From a virus, in the IMG/VR virus record IMGVR_UViG_3300027754_003437, positions 1 through 64,000 of that record: a DNA stretch of 64,000 nucleotides; one strand, given 5' to 3'. Of the stretch, positions 51,726-57,991 are shown in pieces. Position 1 is the first letter of the stretch, and the number at the start of each line of letters is the position of its first letter. The notes under the pieces are model-generated. The model saw only the letters and a program-made list of their open reading frames with translations, made no database searches and was not told the DNA's origin. The position numbers were made by a program, and so were the translations under genes.

Positions 51726-51754
51726 TTGACAAACAACCTGTATAAATATATACT
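51726..51754 (+). promoter_or_regulatory. sigma70 promoter for tmRNA with embedded late motif
   Basis: TTGACA (51726), 17-base spacer, TATACT (51749). A perfect TATAAATA (51741-51748) fills the end of the spacer, so the tmRNA could be made both early and late. Confidence 0.8.
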
Positions 51755-51760
51755 GTAAGT

Positions 51761-52016
51761 TATTGCTGTATGAAGCCGATAAAAATGGATTCAAGACCCG
51801 GGGGCAGTGCCCGGCATCTCCACCTAAGTGTATGAGGTATATTTAGGTGGGGATGACACAGGATCGATTGGGTCAGGAGTATTGAAGTGGACAGCACGAC
51901 AGCGATAGTCGTAAAAACTAAACAAAAGTAACCGCTAACGACTCACAGTTCGCATTGGCCGCTTGATTGTAGCCTAGGGTTTTGATAGGTTTTCCTCGTA
52001 ACAGAATAAACCTATC
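51761..52016 (+). ncRNA. ssrA: Circularly permuted tmRNA (two-piece ssrA)
   Basis: The 3' tRNA-like half comes first: T-stem CCGGG (51798)/CCCGG (51810) with loop GGCAGTG, then CATCTCC (51815-51821), A and CC. After a 24-base spacer comes the 5' half GGGGATG (51849-51855), which pairs 7/7 with CATCTCC including the G3-U70 pair required for alanine charging. The spacer arms CACCTAA/TTAGGTG extend the helix. The tag frame at 51934 reads GCT AAC GAC TCA CAG TTC GCA TTG GCC GCT TGA, giving ANDSQFALAA, with a typical ALAA degradation end. A terminal GATAGGTTT/AAACCTATC hairpin (51984-52016) may stop transcription. It rescues stalled ribosomes. Confidence 0.9.
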
Positions 52017-52034
52017 TCCTATTTTCAACTTCTC

Positions 52035-52733
52035 ATGGCAACGCATTACAAATACCTAGGTAATATCCGCAATATTCCTCCACATTCGGAGTGGAACGAA
52101 TTTTTAAGTCACGGTCAAACTATTGCACAAAGTATTCCCAGTTTACAGGAAGCAAAACACATCAGCCGTCTGGCAGTGGCAGATCAGTTGACTCGAGAAC
52201 TAGGGTACAAAGACACTGATATTGGTACTATTGTGGGTGAGTCAGCAGATCCCAAAGACTTTGATAGATGGTTGGTCACCGATACTGCCGTGATAGAACG
52301 TATCGGTGATTTGATCGGCTATCGCAAGCCCAGTGGTCGAGTACAAACACTTGTACCAGGTGCGTTGCAACCATTGCATATAGATGAACTGGGATACGGT
52401 TACATTGCTCCTGAAGAATCTAGTATACACAAGATTCAATTCAGTGAGGAGGAACTTGCGGCTTTTCAAAATGATAGACGCACTGCCAGTCGTGTGTTAA
52501 TATTGCTCACTGACTGGCGCTGGGGACAAGGTATTATTTTTGGAGACGAAATTTACACTCACTGGCGGACCGGAGATGTTGTGCATTGGGATTGGCCCAC
52601 AGGTGCTCACAGCACTTTCAACGCTGGATACTGGCACAGGGCTCTGTTGCGATTGAGTGGTTTAGTCACAGATCGGTTCAAAGAACTGGCTGAATCCAGC
52701 GTACCTTTTGAATTGGATTACAATCAATTATGA
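52035..52733 (+). CDS. Putative 2OG-Fe(II) oxygenase-like protein
   Basis: A 232-residue protein. QPLHIDELGYGYI (about residues 112-124) supplies an HxD pair, TGDVVHWDWPTG the conserved turn, and GAHSTFN/YWHRALLRLSG the distal His and an Arg in a jelly-roll order (HxD..H..R). Such enzymes hydroxylate or oxidise proteins, nucleic acids or small molecules. The call is structural-pattern only. It overlaps the second TctC gene by 4 bases. Confidence 0.55.
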   Translation: MATHYKYLGNIRNIPPHSEWNEFLSHGQTIAQSIPSLQEAKHISRLAVADQLTRELGYKDTDIGTIVGESADPKDFDRWLVTDTAVIERIGDLIGYRKPSGRVQTLVPGALQPLHIDELGYGYIAPEESSIHKIQFSEEELAAFQNDRRTASRVLILLTDWRWGQGIIFGDEIYTHWRTGDVVHWDWPTGAHSTFNAGYWHRALLRLSGLVTDRFKELAESSVPFELDYNQL

Positions 52734-53623
52734 AAAAACTTTTACTCTCATTATTACTTGTGGCTTCTGCTCATGCGGCAGAACCATTGAAAATTATTGT
52801 TACCTATGCGGCCGGGGGCAACACTGACCTTGCGGCACGTGTGTATGCCAAGGAATTGGCACGCCAGGGCGTTGAGGCTATAGTAGTCAACAAACCTGGC
52901 GCCGAAGGCCTAGTTGGCATGCAGGAGTTGATGGCTGCCAAGCCCGACGGCAACACTGTGATGTATACCGGTAGCAGTGCAGTGGTTTACAATTCTGCCA
53001 GTAACCCCGCGGCCCACGAAATCATGACAAAGATTGTGCCACTCATGCGTGGTGCCACAAACGGCCAGATGCTAGTCAGTCGCAAAGACTCCGACATCCG
53101 CACAGTCGAGCAACTGAAGTCTGCATTGAAAACACGCACTGTGGCTGTGGGCAACAATGGCGCTATTACCAGAATTGCACTTGAAGAATTGCTGGGCAAC
53201 AATCCCAATCTCATCATGGTGAACTACAACGGTGACAATGCGGCCATGTTGGCATTGATGAACAAGAGTATCGAAGTTACCACTGTTACTTTCTTGTTGG
53301 AGGATCGAGTTGCCACTGGAGAACTAAACGGCCTGGCAGTGCTAACCCCAAAGGGACGTAATGGTATAAAAAGTCTTGTGGAACTTGGGTACAATATCAG
53401 CCAAGAAGGCTGGACTGGGTTCTGGGCGCCACCGGGAACCCCCAAAGACACACGTGATCGCTTGTACAACATGCTAGAAAGTGCTAGAGCCAACGAAGAA
53501 GTGCAAAAACAAATTCTCACTGTGGTACATGCTGGAGTTCCCCGAAAACAAACACCCGATGAGTTTGCACGTGATATTGAGCGTGAGTATCAACAGGTAG
53601 TAAAACTATTGACTAAGAAATGA
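52730..53623 (+). CDS. tctC: TctC-type periplasmic solute-binding protein
   Basis: A 297-residue protein with a Sec signal peptide (MKKLLLSLLLVASAHAA). IIVTYAAGGNTDLAARV and VNKPGAEGLVGMQELMAAKP are diagnostic of the TctC/Bug family. It is diverged from the copy at 49492, so it probably binds a different carboxylate. It is coupled to the upstream oxygenase gene. Confidence 0.92.
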   Translation: MKKLLLSLLLVASAHAAEPLKIIVTYAAGGNTDLAARVYAKELARQGVEAIVVNKPGAEGLVGMQELMAAKPDGNTVMYTGSSAVVYNSASNPAAHEIMTKIVPLMRGATNGQMLVSRKDSDIRTVEQLKSALKTRTVAVGNNGAITRIALEELLGNNPNLIMVNYNGDNAAMLALMNKSIEVTTVTFLLEDRVATGELNGLAVLTPKGRNGIKSLVELGYNISQEGWTGFWAPPGTPKDTRDRLYNMLESARANEEVQKQILTVVHAGVPRKQTPDEFARDIEREYQQVVKLLTKK

Positions 53624-53693
53624 GCAAAGTAACACAGTTTGTGTAAACCCTTTGACGGGCTACGGCGTTGTATATGTATGTCAAGGAGACATT

Positions 53694-53858
53694 ATGCAAC
53701 ATGCTATCAAATGTGACAGTTGGGATAAACCAGGCAAAAATGAGGTTGTAAGATTCATGCCCACCATGTGGATCAGAATCAAAGACTGCCCAGACTGTGA
53801 TCGCAAACGAATTACGGCTTGTCGAGATCCTGCTTGCAACCGAGCCAAAAAGCCTTGA
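53694..53858 (+). CDS. Small zinc-ribbon-like protein
   Basis: A 54-residue protein with a CAAGGAG site 6 bases before its ATG. KCDSW, DCPDCDRK and ACRDPACNR hold six Cys arranged as CPxC pairs, as in zinc ribbons. The rest is basic. It may bind RNA or DNA; family not named. A TTGACG sequence (53652) upstream could be its promoter. Confidence 0.5.
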   Translation: MQHAIKCDSWDKPGKNEVVRFMPTMWIRIKDCPDCDRKRITACRDPACNRAKKP

Positions 53859-53883
53859 CTTTTATTCACTTGTCATATATAAT
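53855..53883 (+). promoter_or_regulatory. sigma70-type promoter for leader ORF 1
   Basis: TTGACT (53855), 17-base spacer, TATAAT (53878). The predicted start (about 53890) is the A of the next ATG. Confidence 0.8.
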
Positions 53884-53889
53884 ACACTT

Positions 53890-53967
53890 ATGAAACAAAC
53901 AACTGCAATCATCACAACCCTTCGCTCAGAACATGAGTGGGATTGCCATTGGGGGCTTTGTCTGTAA
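53890..53967 (+). CDS. Leader peptide 1 (25 residues)
   Basis: A short ORF starting MKQTTAIITTLRSEHEW and ending in a Cys/Trp-rich tail with two Cys and one more Trp. It would be translated from a leaderless RNA. Its last codons (GGGGGCTTTGT, 53951-53961) pair with ACAAAGACCCT (53984-53994), the left side of the following terminator (10 of 11 pairs). This is the layout of a transcription-attenuation leader. The peptide sequence itself may not matter. Confidence 0.55.
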   Translation: MKQTTAIITTLRSEHEWDCHWGLCL

Positions 53968-54019
53968 TACAAAAGTACTACTAACAAAGACCCTCCGCTT
54001 CGGAGGGTTTTCTTTTTTG
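53951..54019 (+). promoter_or_regulatory. Attenuator 1 (antiterminator/terminator switch)
   Basis: Antiterminator: 53951-53961 with 53984-53994. Terminator: ACCCTCCG (53990-53997)/CGGAGGGT (54001-54008) with a CTT loop, followed by a T-rich tail. The two helices share 53990-53994 and exclude each other. Confidence 0.7.
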
Positions 54020-54022
54020 TGC

Positions 54023-54051
54023 TAGACCATAAATTGAAACTCTGCTACAAT
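54023..54051 (+). promoter_or_regulatory. sigma70-type promoter for structured RNA
   Basis: TAGACC (54023), 17-base spacer, TACAAT (54046). The same TAGACC box is used before the TctC gene at 49492. Predicted start about 54058. Confidence 0.65.
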
Positions 54052-54320
54052 AGAACTTAACAAAGCAACAAAGTCGATCGAGACTACTTGCAACAGATCA
54101 TTAAAATATACAAAGAGGTTACCAGACCCGTTAGAGGCATTGGTAGAAGTGAATTGACACCGGCGGGTGTCCACTTGCTATCAGTCATGAAGTCGGCTCT
54201 CTACTGTAAAAAGTAGATCCAGAAAAGCGGCGGATCGTCTGGCAGTAATGACCGTGGTGACTTGGCCTCGCAAACCAAGCAGAACGAGATCCACAATGGT
54301 TCCTCAATGTAAAACTACAT

Positions 54321-54396
54321 GCTCCGTTCGTCTATCGGTTAGGACACTCGCCTTTCACGCGGGTAAGGAGGGGTTCGATTCCCCCACGGAGTACCA
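54321..54396 (+). tRNA. tRNA-Glu (TTC)
   Basis: Acceptor GCTCCGT/ACGGAGT, anticodon loop CTTTCAC, T-arm GGGGTTCGATTCCCC, discriminator A and encoded CCA. It lies inside the large structured RNA region. Confidence 0.93.
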
Positions 54397-54399
54397 TTG

Positions 54400-54552
54400 T
54401 TTTTATAGTCAAGCATCGATAAGGTATCGTGTATGGACGCATACACTATTCGGGTCACAGCGGCCGGCGACTGATCCTGATATAACTGCATCGGCTTTGG
54501 AACGGAAGCACCGGACTCCTAAATTGGCATTCTCGGTGCTTGACTATAAAAA
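54400..54552 (+). repeat. 16-bp perfect inverted repeat enclosing a switch-like fold
   Basis: Outer arms at 54400-54415 and 54537-54552. An inner pair AAGCACCG (54506-54513)/CGGTGCTT (54534-54541) uses the same bases as the outer right arm, so both cannot form together. GTGTATG/CATACAC and CGATA/TATCG hairpins lie inside. Confidence 0.75.
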
Positions 54553-54555
54553 TTT

Positions 54556-54631
54556 GGTCTTAAAGTGTTCATGGACGCACGACGGCTTGTCACGCCGTAA
54601 GAGTGGGGATCGTTACCCCCTAAGACCGCCA
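54556..54631 (+). tRNA. tRNA-Asp (GTC)
   Basis: Acceptor GGTCTTA/TAAGACC, anticodon loop TTGTCAC in an ACGGC/GCCGT stem, G discriminator as required for Asp, encoded CCA. The T-loop (ATCGTTA) is atypical, with A at position 54. Confidence 0.9.
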
Positions 54632-54891
54632 AGTTTGAGGCCACACCGCCTGGACACTTCCTCTTCGGAGCACTAGATCCTGCAACCGTGGCCTCTCCCC
54701 TACGTTCCAGCGTCACTGGATAGTCTGACCCAGACGATGAGAAGTGTGATGACACACACGGGTGGTTCTGAAACAGCAAAGTTTCACTGAGCAATCAGCG
54801 GTCCAACCTAACCGGCGTTAGCAATACGAGAACGGTCCCTGTCGGGAAGCGGGTGGAGGGTGTAAGTGATGAATAGACTAGTTGGGGCAAC

Positions 54892-54918
54892 TTGACGAAA
54901 TTTCTGATACACTATAAT
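54892..54918 (+). promoter_or_regulatory. sigma70-type promoter for initiator tRNA
   Basis: TTGACG (54892), 15-base spacer, TATAAT (54913). The spacer is shorter than the usual 17 of this genome. Confidence 0.55.
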
Positions 54919-54950
54919 TACCGCCGGGGGACGCAGAGCATTAAATATAC

Positions 54951-55024
54951 CGCGGGGAGGGCGGTCACCACACCGGTCTCATAAGCCAGGTGCATCGGCA
55001 GTTCGAATCTGTCCCCCGCATCCA
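54951..55024 (+). tRNA. Initiator-type tRNA-fMet (CAT)
   Basis: Acceptor CGCGGGG opposite CCCCGCA: position 1 is C and 72 is A, the unpaired hallmark of bacterial initiators. Anticodon loop CTCATAA, T-arm GGCAG-TTCGAAT-CTGTC, CCA encoded. The D-arm is short and the anticodon stem lacks the three consecutive G-C pairs normally found in initiators. Confidence 0.8.
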
Positions 55025-55040
55025 ATCATACGCTACACAA

Positions 55041-56171
55041 ATGCCCTCTATCTATTTCCGTGTTAATGGCAAAATAATTTTCAATCATATACTTGCAAAA
55101 TACGAGGCATTTATAAGCAAAACTCCTATTGAGTTTGTTTGTCACGACCAACAGAATGACCAACTAAATTGGTTACAAGACCCTGCTGAGTCCTTGGATC
55201 AACTGATGGATCAGCATGCGTGTAATTTAAGAAACAAATATGAACATGTGATGCTGTCGTGGAGTGGCGGTACAGATAGTAACACAATCTACAATGTGTT
55301 CAAACGCAATAATTTACACATTGATGAAATTGTAATTTGGGTCAACGACAAGTACGAGCCCTGGAATAATTCACAATATGTGGATTGGCTAAAAAACAAC
55401 CATCATGACCCACTGACCAAAATTACTGTAAAAGAACGTTTTAATCCTGCGGCCAAACAACAAATTGTAACAGGAGAAGATTGGATCTTTCAAAATATTT
55501 CAATGATCCCTAAATTTGCCATGGGAACCACGGACTCTGTAATGTGGGACTATTGTGCTGACCAGTTCGGTGGTTCAACCTGGTGTTTGATTACTGGACA
55601 CGAACAACCTAGAGTATTCCAAAAAGATAACAAATATTATTCATGCCATGATGCAAGAACCTTGTTGAGCACAATGAATTTTGAAAACATTGAATGTTTT
55701 TTTACTGACCCTATGTTGGCACTCAAACAAAGTCATATGATTAAAAAAATACTCAAACTTCGTATGAGTGCAAATACAGGCAAGGCCAGGTTAGATCCCG
55801 ATGGTTCCAAATTTAAAAACATCGCAAGTGCTACGTATAGCATATGGCAAAAAAACTTATCGAGACAAAATGAAGTATTTGCTGGCGCAAGTTTTGCACA
55901 AAAAGGCGCCGAATCCAAATTTGAATTGGCCCCCGTGAATGTTGATGGCATTGATGGCGAACTTTCTTGTGGATTTGATCTTGGATTAGATGTTTTGCTA
56001 AAGAAGCACAATGACGTGGCTAATCTTTATGTAAAAGGCATTAAAAATTTATTATTAGAAAAAGACTTCTGCAACCATCTGGTAGAAACCAGTATCAACC
56101 CAATCAACAGTATGATTGGAAAAGATACCGGGGCACCAATCTACAGCAAACCCTTCTGTATAGGTGAATAA
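55041..56171 (+). CDS. PP-loop ATPase-like protein (paralogue)
   Basis: A 376-residue protein; the ATG at 55041 is the first after the tRNA. MLSWSGGTDSNTIYNVF (about residues 72-88) is the PP-loop. It aligns along its length with the protein at 50378 (KRNNLHIDE; QSHMIKK; final FCIGE against YCIGP). Two diverged copies in one phage suggest related but distinct adenylation steps. Acceptor unknown. Confidence 0.65.
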   Translation: MPSIYFRVNGKIIFNHILAKYEAFISKTPIEFVCHDQQNDQLNWLQDPAESLDQLMDQHACNLRNKYEHVMLSWSGGTDSNTIYNVFKRNNLHIDEIVIWVNDKYEPWNNSQYVDWLKNNHHDPLTKITVKERFNPAAKQQIVTGEDWIFQNISMIPKFAMGTTDSVMWDYCADQFGGSTWCLITGHEQPRVFQKDNKYYSCHDARTLLSTMNFENIECFFTDPMLALKQSHMIKKILKLRMSANTGKARLDPDGSKFKNIASATYSIWQKNLSRQNEVFAGASFAQKGAESKFELAPVNVDGIDGELSCGFDLGLDVLLKKHNDVANLYVKGIKNLLLEKDFCNHLVETSINPINSMIGKDTGAPIYSKPFCIGE

Positions 56172-56212
56172 AATCTGTTGTGTAAATACAACAAGAAAGT
56201 TTGCCAAAATGA

Positions 56213-56241
56213 TTGACGCACAAAGGTAAATAAACTATAAT
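56213..56241 (+). promoter_or_regulatory. sigma70-type promoter for leader ORF 2
   Basis: TTGACG (56213), 17-base spacer, TATAAT (56236). The predicted start (about 56248) is one base before the ATG of the leader ORF. Confidence 0.8.
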
Positions 56242-56248
56242 TGATACT

Positions 56249-56359
56249 ATGAAAACGAAACTCTGTTTGTCGCCCAAGAATATGTTCAGTCAGACATCTG
56301 CCTGGTCACATGCCTATGGTCGCGCAACAGCAATCATTCTAGGAGACACAGGGTCTTAA
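56249..56359 (+). CDS. Leader peptide 2 (36 residues)
   Basis: A short ORF starting MKTKLCLSPKNMFSQTSAW. It would be translated from a leaderless RNA. The codons before its stop (AGGGTCTT, 56350-56357) pair with AAGACCCT (56386-56393) of the following terminator. The arrangement repeats that at 53890, although the peptides differ. One Trp lies mid-peptide, and the first tRNA downstream is tRNA-Trp; this may be coincidence. Confidence 0.55.
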   Translation: MKTKLCLSPKNMFSQTSAWSHAYGRATAIILGDTGS

Positions 56360-56424
56360 CGTAGTACGCAATCGTATCTAATTCAAAGACCCTGGAACTA
56401 AAAACTCCAGGGTTTTTTGTTTTT
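56350..56424 (+). promoter_or_regulatory. Attenuator 2 (antiterminator/terminator switch)
   Basis: Antiterminator AGGGTCTT (56350-56357)/AAGACCCT (56386-56393). Terminator ACCCTGGA (56389-56396)/TCCAGGGT (56406-56413) with a 9-base loop and a run of T. The two stems share 56389-56393. No other promoter is seen before tRNA-Trp, so this may control the Trp-Ala-Tyr tRNAs. Confidence 0.75.
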
Positions 56425-56437
56425 AAGGAGAACTAGA

Positions 56438-56485
56438 ATGACAACAGAAGAGTATTGGCAATGGATTCACAATAACGTTCAATGA
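56438..56485 (+). CDS. 15-residue peptide ORF
   Basis: MTTEEYWQWIHNNVQ with an AAGGAG site 8 bases upstream, right after attenuator 2. Very short, but the ribosome-binding site is the best in the area. It may be a second leader ORF ahead of the structured RNA and tRNA-Trp. Confidence 0.35.
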   Translation: MTTEEYWQWIHNNVQ

Positions 56486-56556
56486 TCGTTATCAAAGTGC
56501 AAGGCAACGCGAGCCGGTATCACTCAAAACTGCAAATGGGCGGCCTCGGGGATGGC

Positions 56557-56649
56557 TTGTGTTTTTGTACACAAAAAAAACCGAGCGTATCGAAGCATTC
56601 TCAGGCCTCAAGGCAAGTGGGTTCATCCATGTAGAGTGTTTCGATACGC
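56557..56649 (+). repeat. Inverted repeats before tRNA-Trp
   Basis: TTGTGT/ACACAA hairpin (56557-56574) followed by eight A; then GCGTATCGAA (56585-56594) and TTCGATACGC (56640-56649), a 10-bp perfect pair around 45 bases. Likely a folded RNA segment of the tRNA transcript; the region 56486-56671 has no gene. Confidence 0.6.
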
Positions 56650-56671
56650 ACATTGGCAACAGTGTGTTGAT

Positions 56672-56748
56672 GGCTCCGTAGTTCAGTCCGGCAGAACGTT
56701 GGTCTCCAAAACCAAATGTCAGAGGTTCAAATCCTTTCGGAGTCGCCA
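56672..56748 (+). tRNA. tRNA-Trp (CCA)
   Basis: Acceptor GGCTCCG/CGGAGTC, anticodon loop CTCCAAA in TTGGT/ACCAA, G discriminator, CCA encoded. Confidence 0.93.
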
Positions 56749-56755
56749 AATAATT

Positions 56756-56830
56756 GGGCTGTTGGTATAGTTGGGAACACAGTGGCTTTGCAAGCCTCAG
56801 TCCCCGGTTCGAACCCGGGACGGTCCACCA
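56756..56830 (+). tRNA. tRNA-Ala (TGC)
   Basis: Acceptor GGGCTGT/ACGGTCC with the G3-U70 identity pair, anticodon loop TTTGCAA, T-arm CCCGGTTCGAACCCGGG, encoded CCA. Confidence 0.93.
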
Positions 56831-56834
56831 AATT

Positions 56835-56920
56835 GGAGAGTGAGAAGCATTGGCGACTTCAGGAGACTGTAAATCTTCCACCTTACGGTATACGGGGTTC
56901 GAATCCCTGACTCTCCACCA
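56835..56920 (+). tRNA. tRNA-Tyr (GTA)
   Basis: Class II tRNA of 86 bases. Acceptor GGAGAGT/ACTCTCC, anticodon loop CTGTAAA, long variable arm, encoded CCA. Confidence 0.93.
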
Positions 56921-56927
56921 AATAACT

Positions 56928-56957
56928 GTTGACACCATGAGGTGTTAACTATATAAT
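56928..56957 (+). promoter_or_regulatory. sigma70-type promoter with palindromic -35
   Basis: TTGACA (56929), 17-base spacer, TATAAT (56952). GTTGACACC (56928) and GGTGTTAAC (56941) form a near-perfect inverted repeat over the -35, a likely repressor site. Confidence 0.8.
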
Positions 56958-56965
56958 AGTATAGA

Positions 56966-57055
56966 GGAACGTGGGCCGGATGGTAAGGCAGCAGATTGCT
57001 AATCTGTACAATGGTTAACGCTGTTGATAGGGTTCGACTCCCTAACGTTCCGCCA
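56966..57055 (+). tRNA. tRNA-Ser (GCT)
   Basis: Class II, 90 bases. Acceptor GGAACGT/ACGTTCC, anticodon loop TTGCTAA, long variable arm, G discriminator and CCA. Confidence 0.93.
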
Positions 57056-57063
57056 AAGTTTAT

Positions 57064-57139
57064 TCCTCAGTAGCACAGCGGTAGTTGCACTTGACTGTTA
57101 ATCAAGGTGTCGGTGGTTCGATCCCACCCTGAGGAGCCA
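57064..57139 (+). tRNA. tRNA-Asn (GTT)
   Basis: Acceptor TCCTCAG/CTGAGGA, anticodon loop CTGTTAA in CTTGA/TCAAG, G discriminator, CCA encoded. Confidence 0.93.
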
Positions 57140-57145
57140 AAATTT

Positions 57146-57221
57146 GCCCCTATAGCTCATTCGGTAGAGCAACTGATTTGTAATCAGTAGGTGCCGTGTT
57201 CGAATCATGGTGGGGGCACCA
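57146..57221 (+). tRNA. tRNA-Thr (TGT)
   Basis: Acceptor GCCCCTA/TGGGGGC, anticodon loop TTTGTAA in ACTGA/TCAGT, A discriminator, CCA encoded. Confidence 0.93.
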
Positions 57222-57226
57222 CTTAT

Positions 57227-57300
57227 GCGGAATTAGTTTAGGGGTAAAACGCGACCTTGCCAAGGTCATGTCACCAGTTCGATTCTGGTATTCCGCTCCA
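57227..57300 (+). tRNA. tRNA-Gly (GCC), copy 1
   Basis: Acceptor GCGGAAT/ATTCCGC, anticodon loop TTGCCAA, T discriminator as for Gly, CCA encoded. A second GCC copy is at 59797. Confidence 0.92.
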
Positions 57301-57313
57301 GTATTCAAAGTCA

Positions 57314-57342
57314 TTGACTAAACTGTCTATACACAGTATAAT
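57314..57342 (+). promoter_or_regulatory. sigma70-type promoter for tRNA-Gly(TCC)
   Basis: TTGACT (57314), 17-base spacer, TATAAT (57337), starting RNA about 3 bases before the mature tRNA. Confidence 0.8.
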
Positions 57343-57351
57343 ATACAACAA

Positions 57352-57425
57352 GCGGGATTCGTAAAATGGTATTACCCTATCCTTCCAAGTTAGAGTCAGC
57401 GGTTCGATTCCGCTATCCCGCTCCA
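57352..57425 (+). tRNA. tRNA-Gly (TCC)
   Basis: Acceptor GCGGGAT/ATCCCGC, anticodon loop CTTCCAA, T discriminator, CCA encoded. Confidence 0.92.
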
Positions 57426-57442
57426 AAATTAAGGAAAAACTT

Positions 57443-57670
57443 ATGGACATGGATCAAGCGGCAGTGTTTCTAGCCGGTAGTGTTTTGACAGCACTAGGCT
57501 TTGTTGTTGTGGTAATTGGTCTTGTTGTAATCAACAACATCATTGCTCGACACTGGCGACCCATTAGAATCTTCACAGAAGACAGTTGGAAAGGACTTGG
57601 TGGCAATGCAAGATTTGAAGAACCGCCGGAGATAGAAAAAACACAAGAATCTCCATTAACCAAGAAATAA
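57443..57670 (+). CDS. Small membrane protein
   Basis: A 75-residue protein with AAGGAAAAA before its start. Residues 7-35 form one long hydrophobic helix (AAVFLAGSVLTALGFVVVVI onward), followed by a polar cytoplasmic-type tail rich in Glu, Lys and Pro. The next gene begins one base after its stop. Function unknown; it sits inside the tRNA array. Confidence 0.55.
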   Translation: MDMDQAAVFLAGSVLTALGFVVVVIGLVVINNIIARHWRPIRIFTEDSWKGLGGNARFEEPPEIEKTQESPLTKK

Positions 57671-57671
57671 C

Positions 57672-57920
57672 ATGTGGACCTACTTCATAACTTTTGCGGC
57701 AGTGTTTGCCACTGATTTGATTTATGTTTACTTTGTAAAGTCAATTCAGGATGATCGTGCCATGATGGCCGCATGGTGGTCTGTGGCTGTGACATTCACA
57801 GCCAGTGTGGCAGTGATCAACTACACCGAAGATCACTGGGCATTAATTCCAGCCCTGGCAGGTGCCTACTGTGGTACATTGTTCGGCATGTGGATCAAGA
57901 AAAAAATTAACCGAGTATAG
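57672..57920 (+). CDS. Small multi-pass membrane protein
   Basis: An 82-residue protein with three probable membrane helices (residues 3-22, 34-50 and 58-75) and a basic end (KKKINRV). It is co-transcribed with the preceding membrane protein. The last 10 bases of the gene, including the TAG stop, overlap tRNA-Pro. Confidence 0.55.
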   Translation: MWTYFITFAAVFATDLIYVYFVKSIQDDRAMMAAWWSVAVTFTASVAVINYTEDHWALIPALAGAYCGTLFGMWIKKKINRV

Positions 57921-57987
57921 CGCAGCCTGATAGCGCATCTGGTTTGGGACCAGAGGGTCGTAGGTTTGAATCCTACTACTCGGACCA
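57911..57987 (+). tRNA. tRNA-Pro (TGG)
   Basis: Acceptor CCGAGTA/TACTCGG, anticodon loop TTTGGGA in TCTGG/CCAGA, A discriminator, CCA encoded. Overlaps the end of a membrane-protein gene. Confidence 0.93.
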
Positions 57988-57991
57988 ATAT

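Larger units (their letters stand above)
54058..54890 (+). ncRNA. Probable large structured RNA with embedded tRNA-Glu and tRNA-Asp (GOLLD/ROOL-like candidate)
   Basis: About 830 bases without a credible gene, between its own promoter and that of the initiator tRNA. Many stems are seen: GACACC/GGTGTC (about 54158), a 16-bp perfect pair TTTTTATAGTCAAGCA (54400-54415)/TGCTTGACTATAAAAA (54537-54552), GAGGCCAC (54637)/GTGGCCTC (54688) enclosing a CTC-TTCG-GAG hairpin, ACACTTC (54654)/GAAGTGT (54741), GTCTG/CAGAC and TCCC-TGTC-GGGA. Size, freshwater-like phage context and embedded tRNAs fit GOLLD or ROOL RNAs, large ornate RNAs known from phages beside tRNA genes. I cannot confirm the family from memory of its consensus. 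Confidence 0.55.

Noticed and set aside
48336-53623. A bacterial chromosome fragment or assembly chimera around the solute-binding genes
   Set aside because: The three genes are interleaved with phage-type small ORFs, TATAAATA motifs and the same sigma70 promoter style as the rest of the window.
54248-54676. A 142-residue plus-strand frame across the tRNA-Glu and tRNA-Asp genes
   Set aside because: It reads straight through two well-formed tRNAs and structured stems; composition is not protein-like.
54058-55024. Group I intron inside a tRNA gene
   Set aside because: Every tRNA here is complete without removing sequence, and no group I core could be recognised.
50378-56171. Assigning one of the PP-loop proteins as the missing QueC
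   Set aside because: Both are over 370 residues, lack the QueC zinc Cys set and lie away from the other preQ0 genes. SGGTDS alone is not enough.
56492-56938. A 148-residue minus-strand frame in the tRNA array
   Set aside because: It is the complement of three tRNA genes; such frames are a common artefact of tRNA antisense sequence.
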